Source: Theobroma cacao (taxonomy: Eukaryota; Streptophyta; Magnoliopsida; Malvales; Malvaceae). Taken from it: a DNA stretch of 64,000 bases. How positions within the stretch are numbered: the first letter of the stretch is position 1; every line of letters begins with the position of its first letter. Below, piece by piece: positions 27,004-38,266 of this stretch. The position numbers were made by a program, and so were the translations under genes. Where the stretch lies: assembly GCF_000208745.1 (NCBI RefSeq), contig NC_030859.1, positions 1,921,367 to 1,985,366 of the forward strand. Direction: 5' to 3'. Under the pieces are notes generated by a model. The model searched no databases and was not told where the DNA came from. It was given only the letters and a program-made list of their open reading frames with translations.

Positions 27004-27273
27004 TTACTTATAGCTAATGTAAGTAGAAGGGCTTTGGTGGCCATGGAAATCGGGCCAGAGAAAGGCACCCATGGCAAACTGTCTCTTGTAAGCCAAGTCA
27101 CCTTTAGTAGACAACCCATATTCAGCCAAAAGCCTGTCAAGCTTCCACTCCGGCATGTCCTGGTAGTCCTTCTGTGTGTACCTAGGGTAGTGAAGAGGCA
27201 TCTGAAAGAAGCTAACTCCATTCTGTTTCTCACTCTCCATCCTCCCACTTCTCTGATCTCTCACTGTGCTCAC
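27004..27273 (-). CDS. Small plant-specific protein (DUF7722-like)
   Basis: A single-exon 89-residue frame. The block FQMPLHYPRYTQKDYQDMPE, continued by EWKLDRLLAEYGL and then AYKRQFAMGAFLWP, strongly resembles a family of short angiosperm proteins of unknown function, to which I attach the name DUF7722 from memory. There is no signal peptide, membrane segment or catalytic motif. The start chosen (27273) precedes a poorly conserved hydrophilic leader, and a shorter start at the internal Met near residue 12 is possible. A TATAAA motif lies on the minus strand at 27325-27330, about 52 bp upstream of the ATG, supporting an expressed gene. Function unknown. Confidence 0.75.
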   Translation of the reverse strand: MSTVRDQRSGRMESEKQNGVSFFQMPLHYPRYTQKDYQDMPEWKLDRLLAEYGLSTKGDLAYKRQFAMGAFLWPDFHGHQSPSTYISYK

Positions 27274-27659
27274 ACCTTAAAAACTTTCTGTATCTCTTTA
27301 AAGAGTTTGGAGTAATGTGGGCAATTTATATGAGTCTCTGTTGGGTCTTTATTTATGCAGGGCTTAATGCTCGATAGGCAATCAAGCATGCCGAGATATC
27401 ACAAGAATCGGTTGGTGCACCTTCTCTTTGCTCTGCATGTGCAATGTTTTTGTGTTTTTAGAGGTGAAAATTGCATGAATTGCTCATGCCTGCCATGGAT
27501 TCTTTCAGGCTTCAAGCTTAACCTGGTTTTAGCTCGCGTAAATTACAGAAAGACTCCACCCCAACCCATAGATTTGCTACCTGTCATCAGCCAGCTAGTA
27601 TTGTTTTATTTTCAGTTAGTTTTCTCTAACCAGTGCTTACATATGTAAATTTTAACCTA

Positions 27660-27786
27660 AGATTCCATACGAAATAGGGATTATAATCAATATCTTATAA
27701 TCGGGTATCTTGTGTTATTCGTTAAGATTTCATATGGAATAGAAATTATAATCAATATTTTGGAATCAAGTATCTTGTATTATTCG
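27660..27786. repeat. Two-copy tandem repeat, period about 65 bp
   Basis: 27660-27721 and 27725-27786 share AGATT(C/T)CATA, ATTATAATCAATAT and GTATCTTGT(G/A)TTATTCG in order, with roughly 85% identity by eye. Confidence 0.8.
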
Positions 27787-27788
27787 AT

Positions 27789-28709
27789 CCAATTAAGTAA
27801 GATTAAGATATTCAAGTATTTAATATGTAATGTTTAAGGTTCAGATACGAGGGTTCGTAAATTATTGACACGTATTGTTCAAATATGCGAAACTCATACA
27901 TGAAACCGGTTTGAAACCAAAATGCCGAAAACGTCGTCAAACTTTCTCCCCATGTTCTAGCAATGGCGATGCAACAACCAAACCTGTGGTGGTCGCTGTC
28001 GATAAACCGTCTCTTTCATGCATTGTACATGGCAAGAACAACAAACACGTAGAACTAAGTACTGTTGAGATTGGAAGGCTTCCAATCACATGAGACATTG
28101 TCACCCTGCAAAGGGAAAAAAGGAGATAGGTACCAAGAGGTTCCCCATGGAGCCCCTCCAATCCGTAAATTCAGGGGCAAAGGTAACTCCTCAGCTGTCC
28201 GATCTACCAAAAACAAGATCCACCGTAGGGTTACTAACAATCATTGGACCATATCGGTTCAACATCCGCACGATGGCTCATTGAAAAAAGAGATGGTGGT
28301 ACCATTAAATGATGAAGAAACAAGCATCATCATCATCACATTAGTTTTCAGTTCTTCCATCAGCTGCTTGAAGCTATGGCTTTTGCTTTGAAAACAATTG
28401 CATGTTGAACTCAATCCCTCCCAATGCAACCCAAAAATCTTATTGAGGTTGCCAAAGCTTTCCTTTCCTTTGCATGCATGAACATGATACCTCCAAGCTC
28501 TTTACCCAATTGGGACATAAGATTTGGAAAAAAGTATGAAATGATTAAGGTAAACATACAAGAGATAGGGTATCCGTTATTTTTGAGATATCATATTTTA
28601 AACTCTATAAATATCAAATTAGCTTTTACAATTATTACTCGAATACATACCCTAATATCTTAAATACTACTCGTTAAATACTCGAATATCTTAATTTTAC
28701 TTAATTGGG
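27789..28709. mobile_element. Possible non-autonomous element bounded by inverted repeats
   Basis: 27789-27830 (CCAATTAAGTAAGATTAAGA, then TATTCAAGTATTTAA) is an imperfect reverse complement of 28664-28709. The arms are about 40 bp with several mismatches, enclosing about 0.83 kb without recognisable protein coding. It could be a decayed foldback or MITE-like element. Target-site duplications were not identified. Confidence 0.35.
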
Positions 28710-29714
28710 TTGAGTAATATTAGATGCCTAATTATAAAAGTACCCATTATCATCTCTATGAGTTATGTATATACATATAGAACTTATTGACTTAATCAGT
28801 GAATACATCAACGGTCGAAAAAAATATACGAAACTCATTAGATATGCGGTAGATATTCATTTAGAGTTTATTTTCATGACTTTAAGGATTTAACGATAAA
28901 TAACTTAAAATTTTTTTGAATTAACTCTTTCTTGAAAGTTTAATGGCTAGAAACTTAATAATTTTGATTGGAACGGATGGGAGAATTATTAGCACAATGA
29001 GATTGCAACATGGGAGTGGCATTTTCCTTGACTTCCCAAACTTGCACTAAAGCTTTATTTGCCCTGAAATGGGAAACGTGTGCCTCCCTAGGCCAATGCT
29101 TTAAGGCCCAACATGTTACATAATGTGACTCTCACATGTGATCCAATCCATATCAAAACAAACCTGATCCTGTGGGGTCAAGTGCACCCACAATCATTGG
29201 GCCTCTCTTCCCCACACATGATCGATTGTGCCAAATGATAAGCCCATCAATATCAGCCACATGAATCGTGGGGCCCAATCATTTGCTTCTTATCTAAAAC
29301 AGGTTAAAAAATAAAAAGCCATCATTGGGAGAGGGCCCATGTTTTGATTAGCATGTTTTCATGGTAAATTGAGGCCCAAAATTAAAAAAATAATAAAAAC
29401 CTTGGCCTGTTCAAAATAGCTTTACGGATCCGTACAATAATTAGGCCTTCAAATTAATGGTTTAGAGACATTTAGTCACGGATATAATAGCTACTTGGGC
29501 TAGGCCTGTGGGACATTTTTGTCATGTACACCAAATTTTCTTTTATATGGTAGACCAAAGACGTAATAAAGAAAAAGAAATATAATGGGAACTTAAAAAA
29601 TTGTACAACGTTCTCGTTGTATTCGTTCACCGATAGACCCATAGAGAGAGAGCTGTTTTGATCTGAGTTTACCTTAACTCTAATATCTTTTATGAGTTTG
29701 GTAGTTTCTGATAT

Positions 29715-29860
29715 CACTTATCACGAATCTATATTTTCAATTCAAAAAACATATCTATCAAATAAAAGAAATTTCTTACTTATAAGCTTAAGACTCATTT
29801 CATCTCTTAATGATATGAGATCTGTGACATTTGCATTAAGTTAACAAATATGTTGAACAT
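29715..29860. repeat. Degenerate dispersed repeat, copy 2
   Basis: Shares TACTTATAAGCT and the following CTCAT...ATCTC...GTGA pattern with 5760-6060. Noncoding. Confidence 0.3.
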
Positions 29861-31274
29861 TTGGATGATTAGAATTTAAAATTTTATTTTGAAGGTTTCG
29901 AATTCGAATTGTGGGATAAACGGAGAGAAGGTTATCCTCCATAGTATAAACAAATATCACATGTACCACCAAAGACTTGCAACCTCAAGAAAACTCCGAA
30001 GACATGACCATTTGAACCAAAGTTCAAGGTCACAATTTTGTAAATTAAAAGCAAAATTCTATGACCATATTATATTTAGAAAAATATTTTCACATTTAAT
30101 ATGACTACGAGGAGTGGACACTCGTTAATAACTTGAAAAATTAAGAAAGATATTCTCAAACCTTTTTTGGATCTAATTTCCTCTCTGAGCAATTTGAAAA
30201 ATCTATTAACTCATATAAACTTAATGCATTCAAAAATTTACTTGCAAAGTGTTTCGAGAAAAAATCAAACCCTAATTAATATAGAAATAGGCTGTAATAT
30301 ATTGAGCTATTGGGTTATTCAATTTCAAGCATGACTTGACTAATAACCAAATAAGAGCAAACCATAGAGTGTGGGAAATGCTATAGTTGAAAAGAATCAC
30401 AATGAAAAAGGAAATTGTACTAGTCCTCGCTTTAAAACCTCTCCTTTCTTTCTATCTACATTGAGACAGCCTTCATCAACAATCCTCATCCTCCATTTCC
30501 GACCAAGATTGGAAACAACCTTTTTCTTTCCCAAACCTAATAAGTCGGGAATTAAATCGTGTCAATAATGCACCAAGAAATAGTCTCTCTATGCTTTCCA
30601 TGCTTCCAATAATTCTATGTCTCTTTCGTTTTTAACTAGTAATTAAATAACTTTTTTTATGTATGCTTTTCTTTGCTTTCTTGAAAAGAAAAAGATCTTC
30701 AAACATTGTTTTCCATATCATTTAAAGGTATGACTCTAGTAAAGCATCGTATGTATTGCCTTAATTTCTAAAAATTAAGTCTTGATTAAGTCTGAATGAA
30801 TCGAATTTACTATTAAAAATACTATTTCAAGTTGAGCTAGGGCCTAAAAAGTCATTTTCAAAGTTAATCTTGAGCCACAGTATGCTCGGAGTCACTCAAC
30901 TTATAAAAAGTTCTAGACAAATCCAAGGTAATTAAGTATCGAATGTTTAATAATAAATGTATATATAGTATAAAAATATATAATTATTAATTTTTTTAGT
31001 GAAATATATAATTATTAATTTTTTTTAATCAATTTAGGAAAGCTAGCCGTAAAACATTTTATTAATGATGCCAAGGACCTTCCCCCTTCAAGTTATATTA
31101 TTGGTGGCGTTCTAAAGAAAAAACAATATGCCGCAATGGGACCTACTGATGACGTGTCACGAGACTTTCGCCAACTTGCCGCTTCACTTACCGACACGTG
31201 TCAAACATAATGATTGGTCCTCAAGCTACGGTCGACACGTGTCCAAATTGTGATCTAGCACGCCACTGACCACG

Positions 31275-31298
31275 CTCTCTGTGTAACTTCACAGAGAG
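31275..31298. repeat. Perfect hairpin in the RCC1 promoter
   Basis: CTCTCTGTG (31275-31283) and its exact reverse complement CACAGAGAG (31290-31298) flank a 6-nt loop, next to the heat-shock element. Confidence 0.85.
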
Positions 31299-31318
31299 GG
31301 AGAGAAAAAGAAGTGACC

Positions 31319-31331
31319 TTCCAGAAACTTC
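31319..31331. promoter_or_regulatory. Perfect three-unit heat-shock element
   Basis: TTCCAGAAACTTC fits TTCnnGAAnnTTC exactly, the trimer bound by heat-shock factors. It stands 270 bp upstream of the RCC1 start codon among the G-boxes. Confidence 0.65.
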
Positions 31332-31600
31332 CGTCTAACTCCTGGCTAGAAATCCCCGAGACATCTAGCGGCTAATGTTTGGCCACGTGAATTTTCTCCC
31401 ACGTGAGCATCCTACGTGGCACATCCCGTTCCCTTGAAAATGATACTCTCCGCTTTTTATTCGCCCCAAAATTAGGGCTCCCCTGACCAAACTCGCAAAC
31501 AAATTAAATAAAAATAAATAAAAAAAGAGAACTCCAATAGTTTTTTTATTTTTTATTATTATTATTTTGGTTTTCCTTTCTTTTACCTTCTCTGTTGGAG

Positions 31601-34600
31601 ATGAATGGAGAAGGAAAAGAAAGCGAGGAGGTGAAAATGGAGGAAGTGAACAGAGAGCGGTTGGTTTTCATGTGGGGATATTTACCTGGAGCGTTACCGC
31701 AACGGACGCCGCTTTTATCGCCTGTTGTTGTGCGGATTCCGGCTTCTGTCGGTTGTTCTTGGACGGACGTATGCGGAGGCGGTTGCGGATTCGCCATGGC
31801 CATTTCTGGTTTCTTTTTTTTAAATCTCTCGGTTTCTCTGCGCTTTTCTTTTCTTTTCTTTCTTAAACTTTTTTTCCTTATTTCAAATTATATTTCATTT
31901 TTTCTATATAAAACATTTCCTTCTTCTTCTAAAAAAATTTTAAATTTTTCGGTAATGTAATTGCGGCTGTTGCGGTGGTTAAAGTCGGTACATTTTGATC
32001 AGTTTGGTTGGCCAGAAAATGTAGGAAAAGGAAAGGAAGTGAGATTTTAAAACTTTTGGTTTATTTTTGTTTTGTTTTGCTTCGAAGAAACTCATGTGAG
32101 TTAAAGTAGCGATGTTGAGTTCATTCAAGCTCTTTATTTTTCTGAGTTGTAAACTGCAGATTCTTTCTCTCTCTCGGTTCTTATATATACAAAGAAAGTT
32201 TTCAAGTTGTTAATCGAGAAATTAGAGTTGTGACTCGAATTTCTTCTTTACTTTGAAAAGTGATTTTAGCTGTATTTTTTTCTTCTGTAAAATAAATTGT
32301 TTCATGCAATTACTGTATATAAAATAACATTATATTCAACTAATTCTTCTCTTCTTCTGAATTTTAGATTCGGGGAAGCTTATCACATGGGGTTCAACGG
32401 ATGATTTAGGTCAAAGCTACGTTACATCCGGGAAGCACGGGGTAATTTAATGCTCTATATTTTTTTTCTTATTTTTTCCTCTTTTTTTTTCGAGGGGTTG
32501 TATTTGTTTAGCAAATTAAATTTATATTTCTTTTTTGTAATTGGCTTGTTCAGGAAACGCCAGAGCCATTTCCACTTCCAACTGAAGCTTCTGTAGTAAA
32601 AGCAGCAGCTGGTTGGGCTCACTGTGTTGCAGTTACAGGTAAGACTGAGACTAAGGCTCTGTTACTGACTTGTTTCACTGAGGCTCTATTTGGTCGTTAC
32701 TTTCCGTTACTTGGTATTTGGTTTATGAAACAAAAGGCAATAAAGTGAATAGGATACAAAAGTGAATTAGCGTAATTTTCTTTATAGATGGAACAATTAT
32801 GTTTAAATGTATGTTAGATGTTTTAATTTTTTGTTTAATCATATATGATTTGCATTTTTAGCAACTTTCGCGTAAGCAAAAATGAAATTGAAGAAATAAC
32901 TAGCAGAACTAACTACTAATTGGAGCCTTAGTAAATTGCTTAGCTGATAAGTCAATTTCACTTTCTTATCCACAGAAAATGGAGAAGTTTATACATGGGG
33001 GTGGAAAGAGTGTATTCCCTCAGGGAAGGTATTTGGTGATCCATCCATGGGAACAAGCTTAGAAAAGGATGTATTCGAAAGACAGAACTCGTTTTTGACA
33101 GAGCAAGGTAAATATCGTGTGGGTTAAGATAACTGACTGATAATCCTTACCTTTTGGCATACTCATTTTACTAAGGATGAAATTCTTGAAGTGAGCCCTC
33201 GCTCTCAAGGCTCAAGATCAAGTGGCGGAACATTTTCTGCTGCCGATGGTAAGGGTGGTGGAGAGGAAAGTACAAAAAGAAGAAGAATATCATCAGCAAA
33301 ACAGGCCACTGAAAGCTCATCCTCTGGTGATGAAACTCTCTCTGCATTGCCATGTCTAGTAACTTTAAATCCGGGAGTGAGAATTGTTTCTGTGGCTGCT
33401 GGTGGGCGCCATACTTTAGCATTGTCAGGTAACTTGTCTAACTTCTGGACTAACAAGAGAAATTAGTCAAACTTGTATATTTTCTTTGTTAATGTAGTCA
33501 CACATGGATTTGTTGACAATATGACATTTCTAGCTGTAAATGGTTGCTTTTTGTGAAGCAAGATACTGGGTATATCCTAATGTCCCCTAAATTTCAGATA
33601 TTGGACAGGTCTGGGGTTGGGGCTATGGAGGTGAGGGACAGCTGGGTTTGGGTTCCAGGATACGAATGGTATCCTCTCCCCATCCTGTAACTTGCATTGA
33701 GCCCTCATCTTATGGGAAAGATAGAGCTGCTGCACTTTCTCGAGGAAGCATGAGTGCAGAGGGGCAGAGTTTTAGAATTCCTGGAAGTTATGTGAAGGCA
33801 ATTGCCTGTGGAGGACGACACAGTGCAGTAATCACAGGTATGTCTTTGATCGTTCCTTCTTTGAATGTTTAAATTGCCACGAAAAAGTTTTAATTAATTA
33901 GAGAAAGCTATTGAAAATGGTTACACTTGCTGGAGATGAAGTGGTTGAGTTTTAATACAGACAGCTACAAGTTTGAGAGAGATAAGTCAGATATGTTTCA
34001 TTAAATGAAGAAAGGCTTAGCACAAAAACAAATAAACAAAGAAAACGAGTGCTGTAAAGAGAAAGCTTCTTAACTTCTGTAAAATTTATAGCTTGAGGTT
34101 TACTTGGGTTGGGACAAGCCATGAAATTGGCGAAGGAAATAATGTGAAAAAATTGTCACTATTTGTTGAAGTAACAAGAGTTGGGACATGAGAGAAATTG
34201 AACTCTTTTAGTCAGTTAATATTACTTATTTTCTCCTAGTCCGAGCTGTCTTTCCTTTTTTTTTCCTCTCTTAAAGAAAAACTTCCCTCCCAAAATAGAA
34301 AGAAAATAAAGAGGAATGTTTGAGGGCTAAATAATTATTTTGGAAGAAAACCATCTGTTATAATAATCCTTAGGAGGATCAGTGACTCATTAGATTCTAC
34401 TGACCTGCAAGATATTTTTGACACCGTAGGATTAATGATCTAGGTTGGGTCTTCAATAGTCAGATTTGACAAGAATGTTGTATGGCATGAGATGTTTTAT
34501 TAGTCTGATATCTGATTTGTTTGTTATAAATTTCTATGTTTTGTTAATCTCAAATTATAGTGATACTATAATCACATTAAACAATTTTCTGCATTAGCAG

Positions 34601-36766
34601 ATGCTGGAGCTCTTCTTACTTTTGGCTGGGGACTCTATGGACAGGTTAGTTGCCGTAATGATGATATAGTAGCATTTTCACATTGAATACTCTGGTGACT
34701 TATTTAGTTCTTCTTAAAGAAAATATTTCTCTTGAGTTCTCTTGAGGTTTAGCCCTGTATTATCTTTTACTTGGGTTGGTTACCCTTGACATGACCAAAA
34801 AGCTTCCCCCCCAAGAACAACAACAACAATAAAAGAGAGACAGAATAAAAATCTAACAGTTGAGCATTGCATTCCAAAAATAAATGAGATGTATTAGTGC
34901 TTAAACACTGGCTATTTCCTCTTTCAGATCATAATCACGTCATAGTTTGGAGTGTCATTTGCATCAGTCAATAACATATCGAAACCATTCCCATCTCTCT
35001 GTTCTCCCTTGATATACTTTCTTTAAGGAGCTTTCTTAGCTTTAGCGAAGTTGTACTGTGGTTGTTTAAGGCTCACTACCAGTTTCCATTCATCCTGGGT
35101 CTATAGTATTGCCTCCTGAAATCACTAAATATTTTCTTGTTTAGTGCCCGTGACTATCTTGTATCATGAATGGTTAATGTAGTCCATTCAAAGCCAACGC
35201 CGCTCCTTTTCTTCTGTTTTTTGAATGCATGATCCTTAATGATTTTTACTTTAAAATGCTTAAGGATGATCCTTTGATTATGGCCTCAAATCATTCTAAT
35301 GTTATGAAGTATATAATGCCGGAAACATATTCCACTATTCAACTGGCATGTTCAATGTTTGAATCCTTATATCCATCCCTGATGATGATTGGAATTTCCC
35401 AATTTAACTGTTCTTCAGGATCGATATGTAGGTAAAGTAGAAATTGGTGGAGAAAAAAGCTCAGTAAAGTTGAAGATGAGGTTCAATCTAATAAGGGATA
35501 ATCTTCTCAATTCCTTTTTCAATATTTATCTCTCCTCTATTTCATTGAGATAAATGTGGTTGTTGTATCTTCTAGTCTATTGTGATACAGGAGTAAAATT
35601 GTTTTGATTTTATTGTTTTGTTAAGTGTGGGCAAGGAAGTACAGATGATGAATTAAGCCCAACTTGTGTATCTTCCTTACTGGGCATCAGGATAGAGGCA
35701 GTTGCAGCAGGACTGTGGCACACAGTTTGCATATCAGCTGATGGTGATGTGTATGCATTTGGTGGGAATCAGTTTGGGCAGTTGGGAACTGGTGGTGATC
35801 AAGCTGAGGTATGCACTAAGTTTCTACTCCTTGAATTCCGTATTTTCCTTAAATACAGCTGAATCAAACTGATTGTTAGCTCACCGTAGATCAATTACTT
35901 GCTGCATATCCATGATACTTTAGTGCAAGATTAGATTCCTATCTTGTCTCAAATGATAATGCAAATGGTTAATTAGGGTTTTATAAGCGAAAATCCTCAG
36001 AATTCGAGTGTTGCTAGTTTTGCAATTTGCATCATCTTACAATCATTTGGAAACACTTAGCTCTTCGCCGCTAATTTTATGTATATTTTATTTCAATTGC
36101 AAGAAAAGGTTGTGCTATTAACCTTGGTATTTTATTGAATTTCTAAATCAGACTCTTCCCCGGCTCTTGGATGCTCCAAGTTTGGAAAATACACATGCAA
36201 AAGTTGTCTCATGTGGAGCTCGTCACAGTGCTGTTATCACAGGTATGCCATCTATGCATTTCCGAAAACCTTCATGTTCCATTTTGTCCTAGTCTGTTGA
36301 CTCTATGCTTCTGCTGCTTGAAGAGGATGGGAAAGTGTTCTGCTGGGGATGGAACAAGTATGGCCAGGTATCATGCTCACACTGATCAGTGATCAAACTA
36401 GTGGGCAGCTGGACATTATAACATTGGAATATCCTGGATCCTGTCTTTCATATGAAATTGATATTCTTTGGGATTATTATTCTAGAGCATATAAGTCTCA
36501 TTTATGTACTTCCTCAAAATAGAAAAACTGGAAGTTTATTTTTGCATCTTCTGTTCTGTTCTGTTCCGATCCAATGTTGTGGTGTCTGGATGCCCCTCAG
36601 TTTCTCGTAAAACTAAATAATAAGTTCTTGGTGTCTGAAACAGCTCGGCCTGGGTGACGTGATTGATCGCAACATTCCTTCTCAAGTTACGATAGATGGT
36701 TGTGGCCCTAAAAACATCGCATGTGGCTGGTGGCATACCCTGCTTCTGGCTGACTCCCCCACTTGA
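31601..36766 (+). CDS. RCC1-repeat beta-propeller protein, At3g53830-like
   Basis: Exons: 31601-31808, 32368-32441, 32554-32638, 32976-33107, 33192-33428, 33598-33837, 34601-34644, 35626-35808, 36152-36242, 36324-36367 and 36644-36766, giving 486 residues with phases closing. Seven RCC1-type blades are visible: FMWGYLPG, LITWGSTDDLGQSY, VYTWGWKE, VWGWGYGGEGQLGLG, LLTFGWGLYGQCGQG, VYAFGGNQFGQLGTGG and VFCWGWNKYGQLGLGD. A low-complexity Ser-rich insert with KRRR (exon 5, about residues 167-245) splits blades 3 and 4. Annotation pipelines often call relatives UVR8, but the photoreceptor's GWRHT repeats are absent (here GWAHC, GGRHT, GGRHS, GLWHT, GARHS, GWWHT), so UV-B sensing is not supported. 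It sits upstream of a WAKL15-like gene as in Arabidopsis. The biochemical role is unknown. Confidence 0.88.
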
Positions 36767-37719
36767 GTACCTTGACCTTTTACGGGCCTTGGAACAGTTT
36801 TGTTAGGTTAGCAGTTCTTTTGCATTGATGTACCACTTTAAGTTACATGTATATGTACATACTGTAGCTCATATGCATATATGCATGTTCTGATTCTTTC
36901 ATGGCTGAGGTTCACCATGATTAGGTTGACGTTCACGCTCAAGATGTACAACATAAGTAGGTCCATCGTGTATATTTGTAGTTCATATATAATTTAAACT
37001 ATAGTATGGAATCAGATGCCGTGAAAAGCTTAGATTGGGGGGAAATTATTGTATGTATGGATTGTCTTTGGAGATTTTCAGATTGTCTCGCTGCCTTGTT
37101 TCGTCTAACTTAGACTTTGCTTTGTTTCACGTGTAAGTTTCTCATGGTTTATTTCCTCGTATAACAAAGTTTCCCCAGGATTATTTGCATTTACTACCAG
37201 AAAAAAGTGCCATTGTTTCGAAGACAAATCCACGTCGATGCAGTTCACTGACAATTCGTCAGATGGTGGCTCGAAACAATAGACGATCGGGCATCGTGCA
37301 AAGAAGAAATTAGAACGAAGGAGACAATGAACTGGTTTGTTTTCAAGCTGAAGGGTTACAGTTTGCTGGAATCATTGATGCTTTTAAATTGGTAGAAGAA
37401 GAAAAGGTTTAATATTGATTATGTGGGTAGTGTGGTTATAAGGTTAGGCTGCCTTTTGACAATACGAAACTGATTGTTGTTAGTTGGTTTGATCAATTAA
37501 TGAATCGCGCTGACCATATGAACTGACTGAAGGAGTAAATGTAACCGTCCCACGTCGGTTACCGTCTCTCATTCCATGGTACTTAAATAGTAATTAAAGA
37601 TGCCATAGCCAAAGGGTCCTACATCACGAATAGTCAGCATTAAGAGAGCTGACTGTTAATGCATTGCATATAAAATTCTAATATTATTAAAATTATTCAA
37701 TTTTTTTTAAAAAATGAAA
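36767..37719. other. 3' region of the RCC1 gene and spacer
   Basis: Contains the probable RCC1 3' UTR. I see no other gene. Confidence 0.5.
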
Positions 37720-38217
37720 ATAAAATGAAATCAACCTATAAAAATACAAAACCTTATATATAGTAAATTGAAACTTTCTCAATTTTTTAATCAGTATTTT
37801 TTTATATATACTAAACGTTATAATTTTATATATATATCAAATATTGCAATCTTATTTTTGTAACAATCTTTTCCATATATGGTAAGGTATTAAATGCCAC
37901 CCAAGTTTCGGTAGTTGACTTTAGATTCTTCGCTGGCAATTTCTGTCGGGTTTGAATTTTAATTCTAGAAACACACAAAAAGGGAAAACATTATTGTAAA
38001 GAAAATCTTGTCATCTTACATAACTTTCCAAAATTACCCTTCCCAGCAGCCAATATTTCCAAATTTACCTCCGTAATCCGACACGTTTTAAAACACGAAG
38101 CCGAAGAGAAGCCTCTCTCTCTCTGTATTTTAACAATCCTCCCAAAAAAGTCAAAATGGCGGCAACGCTTCAACTGCTTTCGACGCCGCTGCTTTTGCTA
38201 ACGTGCGCCGTTGGCGT
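37720..38217 (+). repeat. Upstream partial duplicate of the WAKL 5' region
   Basis: This segment parallels 38868-39347 (promoter, leader and first about 21 codons of the WAKL gene). Shared words in order include TTATATATAGTAAATTG/TTTATAGCAAATTG, CTGGCAATTTCTGT, AACTTTCCAAAA, ACACGTTTTAAAACACGAAG and AAAATGGCGGCAACGCTT. Homology stops abruptly after the codons for GVGV/GVA near 38217. The second copy has an extra insertion of some tens of bases upstream. Confidence 0.85.
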
Positions 38218-38266
38218 AACAGTGTTTAATCGGATTTGTGCAGCCGTCACTCAATTCATAAAATAA
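38156..38266 (+). pseudogene. Truncated WAKL15-like gene start (signal peptide only)
   Basis: An ATG at 38156 opens a 36-codon frame whose first 21 codons, MAATLQLLSTPLLLLTCAVG and one more, nearly equal the start of the intact kinase (MAATLKLLSTALLLLTCAVG). The frame then enters unrelated sequence and stops at 38264-38266. It lacks the whole wall-associated domain, membrane segment and kinase, so it is a 5' fragment left by tandem duplication and breakage. Because the duplicated promoter is included, it may still be transcribed and encode a secreted micropeptide, but that is speculative. Confidence 0.8.

Larger units (their letters stand above)
27274..31150. other. Intergenic DNA with degenerate repeats
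   Basis: No convincing gene. Short open frames at 27.3-28.7 kb lack family resemblance. The interval holds a 65-bp-period tandem duplication, an inverted-repeat pair and a dispersed-repeat relic. Around 29.0-29.5 kb is a low-copy-looking block rich in GGCCC/GGGCC words, for which I have no explanation. Confidence 0.5.
31151..31420. promoter_or_regulatory. Dense G-box/ABRE promoter block of the RCC1-repeat gene
   Basis: Six ACGT-core motifs occur within 270 bp: GACGTGTC 31151-31158, GACACGTGTC 31193-31202, GACACGTGTC 31234-31243, CACGTG 31384-31389, CACGTG 31400-31405 and TACGTGGC 31413-31420. A CCGAC core (31191-31195) overlaps the second. The block is 180-450 bp upstream of the RCC1 start codon. 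Such density is typical of ABA- or light/HY5-responsive plant promoters. Regulation is inferred, not shown. Confidence 0.65.

Noticed and set aside
28055..28391. Overlapping open frames on both strands around 27.9-28.4 kb
   Set aside because: No recognisable domains, no codon bias evident by eye, and they lie inside the inverted-repeat-bounded interval.
29219..29245. A word resembling miR171 (TGATCGATTGTGCC)
   Set aside because: Too many mismatches to the mature miRNA, and no miRNA* arm pairs with it nearby.
31601..36766. Naming the RCC1-repeat gene UVR8
   Set aside because: The GWRHT motifs that carry the UV-B-sensing tryptophans are absent; only the general RCC1 fold is supported.
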